A stretch of DNA of 57,577 bases from Hyphomicrobiales bacterium (GTDB taxonomy: Bacteria; Pseudomonadota; Alphaproteobacteria; Rhizobiales; Rhizobiaceae). Position numbers and translations under genes: made by a program. The first letter of the stretch is position 1. Each line of letters opens with the position of its first letter. This document shows, one piece after another, positions 17,627-25,983 of the stretch. Location: contig UCKM01000002.1 in the NCBI GenBank assembly GCA_900473175.1, positions 1 to 57,577 on the forward strand, given 5' to 3'. The notes below the pieces were generated by a model. The model did no database searches. It was not told the DNA's origin and saw only the letters and a program-made list of their open reading frames with translations.

Positions 17627-18576
17627 GATATGGCCCGCGCAAGAACTTCGCGCAGCGCGTGGTTGGCTGCGGTATTGATGTTGGTCGCGAGACGCGGATC
17701 GGAGGGCCGACGGGGTTGATCCAGCAGAATCTCACCATGTTTCAGCAGCATCGTCCACACCCCGCCCGTGTAGGAAGGGATCGAATAGTCGCCGGTGACA
17801 TCCGCGCCAACGATGCGATGGCGGCAGCCAATCTCGCTTATCAAGGTCAGCAGATAAGGCAGTCTCATGCGGCCTTGATCCCAATTCGTGATCGCATCGG
17901 CGCGATCCAGCACATCCTTGTCGATCGTCAGATAGACTGCTTCGGTTTCTATCCGCGACAACAGGCGATCGACGAAATTTTGCTCACCGATTGCCGCAAT
18001 CGTTTTCCAACAGAGCGAGCCGGAAGCCTGCCGGTAGCTCGATCCCGATCCGTAATCCTTTTTGACCCGGCTTGGCGGGTGGTCGTAGGGATAAAGCTCG
18101 AGTCTGCCCTGTTTTAGCGCTGAAAGATTTGCTCCCTTCCATTCCGGCTTCCTCAGATCGTTGCTGCATACGCCGACGGTGATGACCTTCTGAACCTGGG
18201 AATGGTGCAGCGCTCTGTTGACCCAGGAACCGCAATGCATGCCGTCGTTGAAATGAACCCAGTCCGGATGATTGTCGAAATGGATCACCGTGGCTGGATT
18301 TCCGTCCCTTTCGAGGGCGATGTCGAGCAGCAGTGCGGTGACGTGATGAAAATCGCCTGATCCCATGAAACACAGGTGTGCATCTTTCCTTCCGCGGAGC
18401 ATCCTGTGCGCGAGCTTGGACCGGACGGCGGACAGATCAGAGTCCTTGCCCCAAAGCCTTATCGCCCGCCCCTCGGTATCGGCCTGTATTTCACCGGCGC
18501 CCGCATTCACGCAGGCGCGGATGAAATCGGGCTGCAACTCGAGCGCATCATCAAGGTGGAGGAGCAGGAGTTGCAT
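17623..18576 (-). CDS. Arginase/ureohydrolase-fold enzyme
   Basis: 317 aa with the three metal-binding clusters of the arginase superfamily in order: GSGDFHH (72-78), FDNHPD (100-105, replacing the usual DAHxD) and TIDKDVLD (217-224). Family members hydrolyse guanidino or amide bonds on a Mn or Zn centre (arginase, agmatinase, formiminoglutamase, related deacetylases). The substrate cannot be told. The DAH to DNH change suggests it is not an ordinary arginase. It starts 4 bases after the aminotransferase stop and overlaps the SMR gene. Together with the aminotransferase it may make or unmask an amine group for the lipid pathway. Confidence 0.68.
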   Translation of the reverse strand: MQLLLLHLDDALELQPDFIRACVNAGAGEIQADTEGRAIRLWGKDSDLSAVRSKLAHRMLRGRKDAHLCFMGSGDFHHVTALLLDIALERDGNPATVIHFDNHPDWVHFNDGMHCGSWVNRALHHSQVQKVITVGVCSNDLRKPEWKGANLSALKQGRLELYPYDHPPSRVKKDYGSGSSYRQASGSLCWKTIAAIGEQNFVDRLLSRIETEAVYLTIDKDVLDRADAITNWDQGRMRLPYLLTLISEIGCRHRIVGADVTGDYSIPSYTGGVWTMLLKHGEILLDQPRRPSDPRLATNINTAANHALREVLARAIS

Positions 18577-18580
18577 CCGT

Positions 18581-20002
18581 CTATCGCTTCGAAGCCCGGG
18601 TGAAGAGTTGATCCAGGAGTGTCAGGGCAAGGTCAATCTCTTCGCGACTGATCAGGAGATTGGGCGCAAGGGTGATGACATTCTTGTGGTAACCGCCGAC
18701 GTCCAGCACGAGGCCGTACATGTTCGCGTCGACGCTGAGGTCGCCCTTCATTCCTTCCTCGCAGAGCCAGTCCATCGTCGCTTTGTCCGGGGTGAAGCCA
18801 TCCTCGGCACATATTTCGATCCGCAAAGCCAGACCCAGCCCATCCACATCGCCGATGATCCGATGGCGCCTTTGCAACACCTTCAATCCGTCAAGAAAGT
18901 AAGCGCCTTTCTCGAGTACGGCCGCACCAAAATCCTGTTCCTCAAGCATCTTCATGGTCTCCAATGCTACGGCGGTTCCCATCGGATTGCTGGCGAAGGT
19001 GGAGTGGGTTGAACCTGGTGGAAAAATGCCCGGGTTGATTATCTCTTCTTTCGCCCAGACGCCTGAAAGCGGATTGAGACCATTGGTGATTGCCTTGCCG
19101 AAGACGAGGATGTCGGGGTTAACGCCGAAGTGTTCGATCGACCACATCTTGCCTGTGCGGTAGACGCCCATCTGGATTTCATCAACCACGAGCAGTATCC
19201 CATGCTGGTCGAGCACCTGCTTCAGCTCCCTGAAGAAGTTCATTGGAGGGATGACATAGCCGCCGGTTCCCTGAATGGGCTCGACATAGAAGGCGGCAAA
19301 CTCCGCCTTGCCCGCCTTTGGATCCCAGACGCCGTTGTATTCGCTCTCGAACAGCCGGGCGAATTTCTGCACGCACTGGTGGCCATATTCTTCCTTGCTC
19401 ATCCCCTTCGGACCGCGGAAATGATAGGGAAATTCGATGAACTGAGCGCGCTCGCCGAAGTGCCCGTAACGACGGCGGTAGCGGTAGCTGGATGTGATCG
19501 CCGAGGCGCCAAGCGTGCGGCCATGATATCCACCCTCGAAGGCGAACATCAGGCTCTTTCCGCCCGAATAGTTGCGAACGAGTTTCAGTGAATCCTCGAT
19601 CGCCTGCGAGCCGCCGACATTGAAATGAACACGGCCCTTCGTGCCGAATTTCCGTTCTGCGTCCTTCGCGATCATGGCCGCGAGTTCGACCTTTTCCCTA
19701 TGCAGATATTGTGATGCCACTTGCGGAAGGGTGTCGAGCTGCCGATGTGCGGCGGCGTTCAGGCGCGGGTTGCGGTAGCCGAAATTGACTGCCGAATACC
19801 ACATCTGCAGATCGAGGAACGGCGTCCCCTTGCTGTCGAAGAGATACGAGCCTTCGCACGTTTGGAAAAAGCTCGGCGCCTGGGCATAGTGGACCGTATC
19901 GCCGTGAGAACAATAGGTCGCCTCGAGCAGGCGCCATTCGAGTTCCGAGTCGGGCAGCGAAGACACCAGCTCTGGCTGCTTCAGGATAACATTTGTGTTC
20001 AT
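18581..20002 (-). CDS. Class III PLP-dependent aminotransferase
   Basis: 473 aa, fold type I class III (acetylornithine/GABA/diamine aminotransferase group). The PLP aspartate lies in VVDEIQMG (D274) and the Schiff-base lysine in FGKAITNG (K303). The family normally moves the terminal amino group of ornithine, GABA, putrescine or a related omega-amine. The substrate here is unknown. It is the second gene of the operon, 18 bases after the HAD phosphatase, and only a weak ribosome site is visible, so coupling to the first gene is likely. Confidence 0.82.
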   Translation of the reverse strand: MNTNVILKQPELVSSLPDSELEWRLLEATYCSHGDTVHYAQAPSFFQTCEGSYLFDSKGTPFLDLQMWYSAVNFGYRNPRLNAAAHRQLDTLPQVASQYLHREKVELAAMIAKDAERKFGTKGRVHFNVGGSQAIEDSLKLVRNYSGGKSLMFAFEGGYHGRTLGASAITSSYRYRRRYGHFGERAQFIEFPYHFRGPKGMSKEEYGHQCVQKFARLFESEYNGVWDPKAGKAEFAAFYVEPIQGTGGYVIPPMNFFRELKQVLDQHGILLVVDEIQMGVYRTGKMWSIEHFGVNPDILVFGKAITNGLNPLSGVWAKEEIINPGIFPPGSTHSTFASNPMGTAVALETMKMLEEQDFGAAVLEKGAYFLDGLKVLQRRHRIIGDVDGLGLALRIEICAEDGFTPDKATMDWLCEEGMKGDLSVDANMYGLVLDVGGYHKNVITLAPNLLISREEIDLALTLLDQLFTRASKR

Positions 20003-20020
20003 TCAGGTTCTCGCTTGTTG

Positions 20021-20704
20021 TTATGCGGCGGCGTGGCGGGGCGTGATGAGAGCGTCGACCTTCAGTCTCGGAACCGCGCTCATGAGGCTATGGGTGAGAT
20101 CAGCGAAGGTCTCATACGCGATGAAGGGGATATCCTGACCAAAGCAGTAATCGGCCAGTCTACCTTTGGCGAAGACGAGCTCCGGTTGGTGGGAAACGCA
20201 GAAATCCGATCGTCCGTCCCCGATATAGACCCGCAGGTCGCGCGGCGTCAGCGACCTGCACTTGCAAACCCCTGCTGCCGACAAACAATCGAGATCGGCA
20301 TGGGGCGTCGTCAGGTGGTAGGTTGCCATCCCCTCCGGGTTGACGATGGTCAACTTGTTGGCGATCACGGGAATATGACTGAGGTTGTTCCGCACCAGAA
20401 TTTGTCTGATGAAGTAATCCACGCCATCGCTAACGATCGTGAGTGGTACAGCGTGCAAGCTGCAGAAATTTGCGAACGCAGGAAATGTCGGGTCGATCAC
20501 AACATCTTCGAGCACATCGTCGAGTTCATGTTGGTTCGCGCGGATCAAGGCGATCTGGCGGCGCATACATTCGGCCGAACCGATCTCGCCGTCCAGCCAA
20601 TCTTGTTCTATGGTCTCCCATGCCGGATCAGCCAAATTTGAAAGAACAAAATCCGTCGCGTCATCGAGCGAAATTGTTCCATCGAAATCACAATACACGT
20701 ACAT
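20021..20704 (-). CDS. HAD-IB/MtnX-like phosphatase
   Basis: 227 aa haloacid-dehalogenase phosphatase. The catalytic DFDGT motif is at residues 6-10 (D6 nucleophile, D8 acid/base), TIVSDG near 94 is motif II, and YIGDGRSD near 178 is motif IV. It is similar in size and style to MtnX and phosphoserine phosphatases, which act on small phosphorylated metabolites. AAGGAG lies about 9 bases upstream. It is the first gene of the nine-gene run, preceded by a 102-base gap that carries direct repeats and a -10-like box. The substrate is unknown. A phosphorylated amino alcohol or keto sugar would suit the aminotransferase next to it. Confidence 0.75.
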   Translation of the reverse strand: MYVYCDFDGTISLDDATDFVLSNLADPAWETIEQDWLDGEIGSAECMRRQIALIRANQHELDDVLEDVVIDPTFPAFANFCSLHAVPLTIVSDGVDYFIRQILVRNNLSHIPVIANKLTIVNPEGMATYHLTTPHADLDCLSAAGVCKCRSLTPRDLRVYIGDGRSDFCVSHQPELVFAKGRLADYCFGQDIPFIAYETFADLTHSLMSAVPRLKVDALITPRHAAA

Positions 20705-20761
20705 TCAAAAAACTCCTTGCACATTGGTGCGAGGGTTCTATCAGCCGTGCCTGAGCGCAGA

Positions 20762-20789
20762 ATTATGCCAAAATGAAACGAAAATGAAA
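20762..20789 (-). promoter_or_regulatory. Direct-repeat response-regulator box and -10 element before the lipid operon
   Basis: Read on the minus strand, TTTCAT-TTTCG-TTTCAT is a perfect 6-N5-6 direct repeat (the full 9-mer TTTCATTTT occurs twice, 11 bases apart). It is followed 5 bases later by CATAAT (20767-20762). It lies 58-85 bases upstream of the HAD phosphatase start. A 6-N5-6 direct repeat is the architecture of PhoP and PmrA boxes. The distance to the -10 is shorter than in the textbook PhoP promoters. Confidence 0.5.
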
Positions 20790-20806
20790 TCCTGGGTCGG
20801 AGTCGG

Positions 20807-22183
20807 CTAGGCTCTCGGCATCAGCACATCAACGCTCAAACCCCTGCCAGAGCTTGTCGCGTTCAGTGCGATTGTGGCGGAGAAACGGTCAATAATATCC
20901 GCAACGATGGCCAGCCCCAATCCTGATCCTTCGGCATGCGGTGTATCGACCCGGTAGAAGCGTTGAAACACGGCCTCCCGATGTTGCGCAGCTATTCCAG
21001 GCCCGCTGTCGCTAATGGACAGCAACCACGATTCGTTCCTGGCTGTAATCGATGCCTCGATGGTCCCGCCGACCGGGGAGTATTTGATTGCATTGTCTAT
21101 CAGGTTGGCAACCATCAGGCGAAGGAGAGATTCATCCGCATTGACCCGCGCGTCTTCATTGCCGTGCAGCGAAACCTCGAGTTTCTTGAGATGAATGATG
21201 TTGCCGAATTCGCCTATGACCGAAGCCACGATGTTATACAACGAAACCCTTTTCAACAGCATGGGTTGATGGCTCACACGGGCCGCACGAAGCAGTTGTT
21301 CGATCAGATGCATTGCCTTTTCATTACTGGCCACGAGGTTGCCGACTATGATCTTGCGCTCTTGCTCGCTCTCAGTGTTCGCCAGCATCTGCAGCAACAA
21401 TTTTAGCGATGCTTGAGGGGTTCGCAGTTGATGAGCGGCATGATCGGCAAAGCGTCTTTCCGCGGTCAAGGAACGGTCGAGCTTGTCAAGAAGCTGATTT
21501 ATTGATCTGCCGAGCGGAGAAAGATCTCTCGGCAATGAATCGAGGGGAATTACCGACAGATCGTCCGGAGAGCGGCTGCGAATCTGGCGGACCAATCCAT
21601 GAATGGTGCTCAGGCCGTTTCTGATGCCGAACCAGATCAAAAATGCGATGAGCGGACAGAGCACAAGCAACGGAAAAGACACGTTCAGCAGAATATTAGA
21701 AACAAGGGTCCTTCGCAGGGCGAGCTTTTCTCCCACTTCCACAACGATCGTCGTTTGCGGAATTGGGAGGGCGTAAACCCGCCACTGTTCACCGCCATAA
21801 GTTATGTTCGTGAATCCGGCCCGTTGCTCTGGAACCGTCTCCGGGAATGCGGTGCTCGAAAACACCTGAATCTCCCCGTCTTTCCAGGCCCGAAACATGT
21901 GTGCCTCGGCATAGTCATCCGCATCCTCGTTCATCGCCAGCTGATTGCCCATGGCCAGATCGATATCGTTGACCTGCTTGGATTTATGAATGCCAGGCAT
22001 TTCAACCTGGTGTTCCAGCAGCGTCCAAAGAACATTTGCGTTGTTGATCAGTTCGGCGTCATAGATATTGTTGATTTCGCGCGTGGCGCTGCGGAAGGCG
22101 AATGCTCCGATCACGGCAATGGTAATCAGAACTGTTGGAGCAATCCGGAAAAACAGCTTGCGCGTCAGCGTTGACCTGATCAT
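20807..22183 (-). CDS. Sensor histidine kinase, TctE/QseC/PmrB-like
   Basis: 458 aa inner-membrane sensor. TM1 is at about 11-31, a periplasmic domain of about 130 residues follows, TM2 is at about 163-187, then HAMP and HisKA with HQLRTP (H251). The ATPase has NLIDNAIKYSP, DSGPGIA and GSGLGLAI. The periplasmic part contains the acidic stretch NEDADDYAEAH, which might bind cations or cationic peptides. Its ATG overlaps the stop of the response regulator gene (ATGA). It lies just upstream of, and in the same direction as, the nine-gene lipid operon, so that operon is the likely regulon. The ligand is unknown. Confidence 0.85.
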   Translation of the reverse strand: MIRSTLTRKLFFRIAPTVLITIAVIGAFAFRSATREINNIYDAELINNANVLWTLLEHQVEMPGIHKSKQVNDIDLAMGNQLAMNEDADDYAEAHMFRAWKDGEIQVFSSTAFPETVPEQRAGFTNITYGGEQWRVYALPIPQTTIVVEVGEKLALRRTLVSNILLNVSFPLLVLCPLIAFLIWFGIRNGLSTIHGLVRQIRSRSPDDLSVIPLDSLPRDLSPLGRSINQLLDKLDRSLTAERRFADHAAHQLRTPQASLKLLLQMLANTESEQERKIIVGNLVASNEKAMHLIEQLLRAARVSHQPMLLKRVSLYNIVASVIGEFGNIIHLKKLEVSLHGNEDARVNADESLLRLMVANLIDNAIKYSPVGGTIEASITARNESWLLSISDSGPGIAAQHREAVFQRFYRVDTPHAEGSGLGLAIVADIIDRFSATIALNATSSGRGLSVDVLMPRA

Positions 22184-22836
22184 TGCTCGACCATGTATCC
22201 TACGCCGCGGATCGACTTGATGAAGTCGCTGCCAAGTTTTTTTCGCAGATTGTAGATCACTACTTCCGTCGTATTGCTCTCCACAGCACTCTCGGCACTG
22301 TAGAGCGCATATTCGATATCGCTCTTTGTAACGTACTTGCCCGCACGCTCCATGAGGAGCTTCAGCATCTGAAACTCCTTGGCCGTCATCGCGACTTGTC
22401 CCGACTCACTTCGCACCACCATGGCTGCAGGGTCGACTTCAACATTACCGCACCTCAGGACCACATCGGGACGTCCATCCCGCCTTCTTATCAGCGCTCT
22501 AAGCCTTGCCAACAGCTCATCGAGATCAAAGGGCTTGACGAGATAGTCGTCAGCCCCGCTGTCCAGGCCCTCAACCTTCTGTAACGGAGTATCCCGCGCG
22601 GTCAGCAGCAGGATCGGCACCATGTTCTTCTTTTGCCGCGCCGTTCTCAGCACATCAATTCCAGTGAGCCTCGGTAGGTTGACGTCGAGTACGACGACGC
22701 TGAAATTCAGATCCTCAAGCGCAGCGAGCCCGGACTCCCCGTCCTGCATCCAATCCACACCATAGGCATGTTTCTCCAGCGCTTTCTTCAACGACGATCC
22801 GAGGATCACGTCATCTTCGATCAGCAACAGGCGCAT
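22180..22836 (-). CDS. OmpR-family response regulator, QseB/PmrA-like
   Basis: 218 aa. The receiver domain has acidic residues E7-D9, phosphoacceptor D51 (VVLDVNLP) and the conserved lysine in DDYLVKPFD near 101. A winged-helix DNA-binding domain has the recognition region ESNTTEVVIYNLRKKLG and ends RGVGYMVEQ. I chose ATG 22836 (MRLLLIEDD). A longer in-frame start at 22956 adds 40 residues that do not belong to the fold. Regulators of this subgroup bind direct repeats with 11-base periodicity, and one lies at 20770-20789. Confidence 0.87.
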   Translation of the reverse strand: MRLLLIEDDVILGSSLKKALEKHAYGVDWMQDGESGLAALEDLNFSVVVLDVNLPRLTGIDVLRTARQKKNMVPILLLTARDTPLQKVEGLDSGADDYLVKPFDLDELLARLRALIRRRDGRPDVVLRCGNVEVDPAAMVVRSESGQVAMTAKEFQMLKLLMERAGKYVTKSDIEYALYSAESAVESNTTEVVIYNLRKKLGSDFIKSIRGVGYMVEQ

Positions 22837-23161
22837 GTTATCGGAACCTTTCAGGGATATCAGGTCACGATCCAGATCGATTGCGGGTTCGAGCCCTGAG
22901 ATATGCGAATTAGAGACAACATCTCGGCTTTTTGCGGGCAGCACATTGGACGTCACCCGCGGGGCCGGCGCTCGCCCAAAGCCCAGATCGCCTCATAGCT
23001 CTCACAATAGGCTGTCATCCACAGACCGAAAAAAGCGGCACTCTTGCCAGAGGATAGGCCACACAATGCGGCGACTAGGCGGTGTCCAAAACGTGCCTGC
23101 CCACCGTCAGGGTGGGCCCGTGGTGGGCCCAAACCGAATTATGTAATGTCTTCAAGGAGGT
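22837..23161. other. Gene-poor stretch between the response regulator and the tRNA
   Basis: Holds the upstream region of the two-component operon (no clear promoter seen), a stem-loop at 23099-23117 and short repeats of the tRNA 3' end at 23110-23131. No gene is supported. Confidence 0.6.
23099..23117 (-). terminator. Stem-loop downstream of the tRNA
   Basis: GCCCACC (23099-23105) pairs perfectly with GGTGGGC (23111-23117) around a 5-base loop. On the minus strand it is followed by AGGCACGTTTTGG. It lies 45 bases beyond the tRNA 3' end, so it may end that transcript. The T run is short and offset. Confidence 0.4.
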
Positions 23162-23238
23162 TGGTGGGCCCGGAGGGACTCGAACCCCCAACCAAGCGGT
23201 TATGAGCCGCCGGCTCTAACCAATTGAGCTACAGGCCC
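23162..23238 (-). tRNA. tRNA with CAU anticodon, probably tRNA-Ile2
   Basis: A full 77-base cloverleaf on the minus strand with encoded CCA. The acceptor stem GGGCCTG pairs with CGGGCCC. The D arm is GTAGCTCAATTGGTTAGAGC. The anticodon stem GGCGG/CCGCT encloses loop CTCATAA (anticodon CAT). The T arm is GGGGGTTCGAGTCCCTC-like. A CAU anticodon with this G/C acceptor stem and A73 matches the tRNA-Ile decoded after lysidine modification by TilS. Elongator tRNA-Met is the alternative. Confidence 0.85.
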
Positions 23239-23596
23239 CACCTGAAATCCGGCCCGCGGTCGTCGCCGTCCCGGGTCGTCCCGCGATCAATAGCGGGAAA
23301 AATCGCGAATGCAATCCCTCACTTGGTCCAAGTTCATCCATCGGTTCAATTTCCAATGGAAAACGTCAAGCATCGACCTGCGTTCCTAAAGAGGCATGCA
23401 TCCCAACATGCTTTGTGCGGAGCAATCAATGCTTCCGCGCGGCGCCTTAGCCGGACTTATTGAGTACTTTGATGGCTTTTAAGGGAAATTTCCTTTGCGT
23501 AATGTGGCGGTACGTCATTTATATTACGGGGTTCATTCTCGCCGGTAGCTGGCACCCGATTGTGGCAGTGATATCCCAAAGGAAGGGCAAGCAGCC
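23239..23596. other. Intergenic region between the tRNA and the malic enzyme
   Basis: Should hold the divergent promoters of the tRNA (minus) and maeB (plus). I see no convincing consensus boxes, riboswitch or small gene. An AT-rich patch lies at about 23460-23530. Confidence 0.5.
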
Positions 23597-25867
23597 ATGT
23601 CGCAAGACCCGAAAGCAAGCCTGCGCAGCGCAGCACTGAATTTTCACCAATATCCCAAGCCGGGCAAGCTTGAGATCACCCCGACCAAGCGTTTGGCCAA
23701 TGCTCGCGACCTCGCGCTGGCTTATTCGCCTGGTGTCGCCGCCCCTTGCGAGGAGATCGCGGCGGATCCGGAAAAGGCCTACCTCTATACGTCCAAGGGC
23801 AATCTGGTGGCAGTGGTTTCGAACGGCACGGCTGTGCTTGGCCTTGGCAATATCGGGGCGCTCGCCAGCAAGCCGGTGATGGAGGGCAAGGCGGTGCTCT
23901 TCAAGAAGTTCGCCGGGATCGACAGCATAGACATCGAGGTGAACGAAACCGATCCGAAGAAATTCATCGAGATCGTTGCGCCGCTGGAACCCAGTTTCGG
24001 CGGCATCAATCTCGAAGATATCAAGGCCCCGGATTGCTTCGATATCGAGGAAAGCCTGCGCGAGAGAATGAATATCCCGGTCTTCCACGATGATCAGCAC
24101 GGAACGGCGATCATCGTGGCCGCGGCGGTTCTCAATGCGATGAGACTGGTCGGAAAGAACATCGCCGAGGTGAAGATCTGCACATCGGGCGCGGGCGCGG
24201 CTGCGATCGCCTGCATGAACATGCTGGAAACCGTCGGTGCCCGGCGCGAGAACATCTATCTCGCCGATCGTCAGGGCCTGGTCACCAGGAAGCGCGCGAA
24301 TTCGGTAGACCGCTGGCGCGGAGCTTTTGCGCAGGACACCAACTTCACCGAACTGGCTGAGGTTATGGCGGGCGCAGACATCTATGTAGGTCTGTCCTCC
24401 GCTGGCGCGTTGAAGCCGGAGATGATCCGCGAGATGGCGCGCGATCCGCTTATCCTCGCCTTGTCGAACCCGATACCGGAAATCATGCCGGAACTTGCCA
24501 TCGCTGAGCGGCCGGATGCGATGATCTGCACGGGAAGGTCCGACTATCCCAATCAGGTCAACAATGTCCTATGCTTTCCCTTTATCTTCCGTGGGGCGCT
24601 CGATGCCGGCGCGACAACGATCAACGATGAAATGAAGCGTGCTGCGGCCTATGCCATTGCGCAACTCGCGCACGAACCTGCGCTGGAATCGCTTGGCGGC
24701 GATGCAACCGCCACCTTCGGCAGCGGCTATCTCATTCCTTCGCCCTTCGATCAGCGGCTGATCCTGCGCATCGCGCCCGCCGTCGCGCAGGCTGCGATGG
24801 ACAGCGGCGTATCGCGCCGCCCGATCGAGGATATGCGTGCCTACCAGGACAGCCTGAAGCGCTTCGTCTTCCGCTCAGGCCTGGTGATGAAACCGATGAT
24901 CGAACGGGCGCAGGGGCATGGAAAGCGCATTGCCTTCGCCGACGGCGAGGACGAGCGGATATTGCGTGCCACCCAGGTGATCATGGAAGAGGCTATCGGG
25001 CGTCCCGTTCTCATCGGCCGGCCATCGGTCATCGAACACCGGATCGAGCGCTTCGGCCTTACCATCAAACCCCAACGCGATTTCGACATCATCAATCCGG
25101 AAGATGATCCACGCTACCGCGAATATGTCGGGCTCTTCCATGACCTTGTCGGGCGCAAGGGCGTAACGCTCGACACCGCCCGCACCGTGGTGCGCACCAA
25201 CACGACCGTGATCGGGGCGCTGGCGGTCCGTCGCGGCGAGGCGGATGCGCTGATCTGCGGCTTGCAGGGCAGCTTCATCAAACATGCCCGCGACATCCGC
25301 TCAATCATCGGCTTGGCCGACGATTCAGCACAATTGTCGGCCATGTCGATGTTGATCATGTCCAAGGGCGTGTTCTTTCTTGCCGACACCCATATGAACA
25401 TCGATCCGAGCGCCGAGGAGATAGTCCAGATAGCCCTGCAGGCACGCGATCACCTCAAGCGCTTCAACATCGATGCCAGGGCGGCATTGCTGAGCTATTC
25501 GAGCTTCGGTTCGCGCGAAGGGGCATCTTCGGAAAAAATGCGTGCCGTCTACGCCTTGCTCAGCAAGGCCGCTCCCGATCTTCTCGTTGAAGGCGAAATG
25601 CAGGGGGACCTTGCCATCAACGGTTCCTTGCGGGAGCGCTTTCTGACCAAAACCGCATTCGAAGGCGAGGCCAACCTGTTGATTTTCCCGTCACTGGAAG
25701 CATCAAACGTATCGATGACGTTGCTGACTGAACTCAACAACGCTTTGGCCGTAGGGCCCATTTTGATGGGTACCAAGCGCCCCGCGCATATACTCTCGCC
25801 GACGGTAACGAGCCGCGGCATTGTCAATATGTCGGCAATTGCGGCGGCCGAAGCGCTGGAATGCTGA
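23597..25867 (+). CDS. maeB: NADP-dependent malic enzyme with C-terminal phosphotransacetylase-like domain
   Basis: 756 aa, the long MaeB type. The malic enzyme domain (about 1-425) has [11 protein letters not shown], the nucleotide-binding stretch [10 protein letters not shown] near 196, and [12 protein letters not shown] near 160. A phosphate acetyltransferase-like domain follows (about 430-756). It converts malate to pyruvate with NADP. The second domain is generally regulatory (acetyl-CoA response) rather than catalytic. AAGGAAGG lies about 12 bases before the ATG. The gene stands alone. It supplies NADPH and pyruvate in organisms growing on C4 acids, as rhizobia do. Confidence 0.92.
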   Translation: MSQDPKASLRSAALNFHQYPKPGKLEITPTKRLANARDLALAYSPGVAAPCEEIAADPEKAYLYTSKGNLVAVVSNGTAVLGLGNIGALASKPVMEGKAVLFKKFAGIDSIDIEVNETDPKKFIEIVAPLEPSFGGINLEDIKAPDCFDIEESLRERMNIPVFHDDQHGTAIIVAAAVLNAMRLVGKNIAEVKICTSGAGAAAIACMNMLETVGARRENIYLADRQGLVTRKRANSVDRWRGAFAQDTNFTELAEVMAGADIYVGLSSAGALKPEMIREMARDPLILALSNPIPEIMPELAIAERPDAMICTGRSDYPNQVNNVLCFPFIFRGALDAGATTINDEMKRAAAYAIAQLAHEPALESLGGDATATFGSGYLIPSPFDQRLILRIAPAVAQAAMDSGVSRRPIEDMRAYQDSLKRFVFRSGLVMKPMIERAQGHGKRIAFADGEDERILRATQVIMEEAIGRPVLIGRPSVIEHRIERFGLTIKPQRDFDIINPEDDPRYREYVGLFHDLVGRKGVTLDTARTVVRTNTTVIGALAVRRGEADALICGLQGSFIKHARDIRSIIGLADDSAQLSAMSMLIMSKGVFFLADTHMNIDPSAEEIVQIALQARDHLKRFNIDARAALLSYSSFGSREGASSEKMRAVYALLSKAAPDLLVEGEMQGDLAINGSLRERFLTKTAFEGEANLLIFPSLEASNVSMTLLTELNNALAVGPILMGTKRPAHILSPTVTSRGIVNMSAIAAAEALEC

Positions 25868-25983
25868 AAAGCCGGTGCGAAGGACTGGATGGGCTTTGAC
25901 GACGCCAAACGCGGGATTGCATTGTGTTGCTTGCCGGCGTCCTGTATCAGCAGGCCCATTACCAGTCGTCAAGAGATCGGATA

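Noticed and set aside
22837-22956. 40-residue N-terminal extension of the response regulator
   Set aside because: The receiver domain begins with its usual hydrophobic strand at 22836. The added residues fit no domain.
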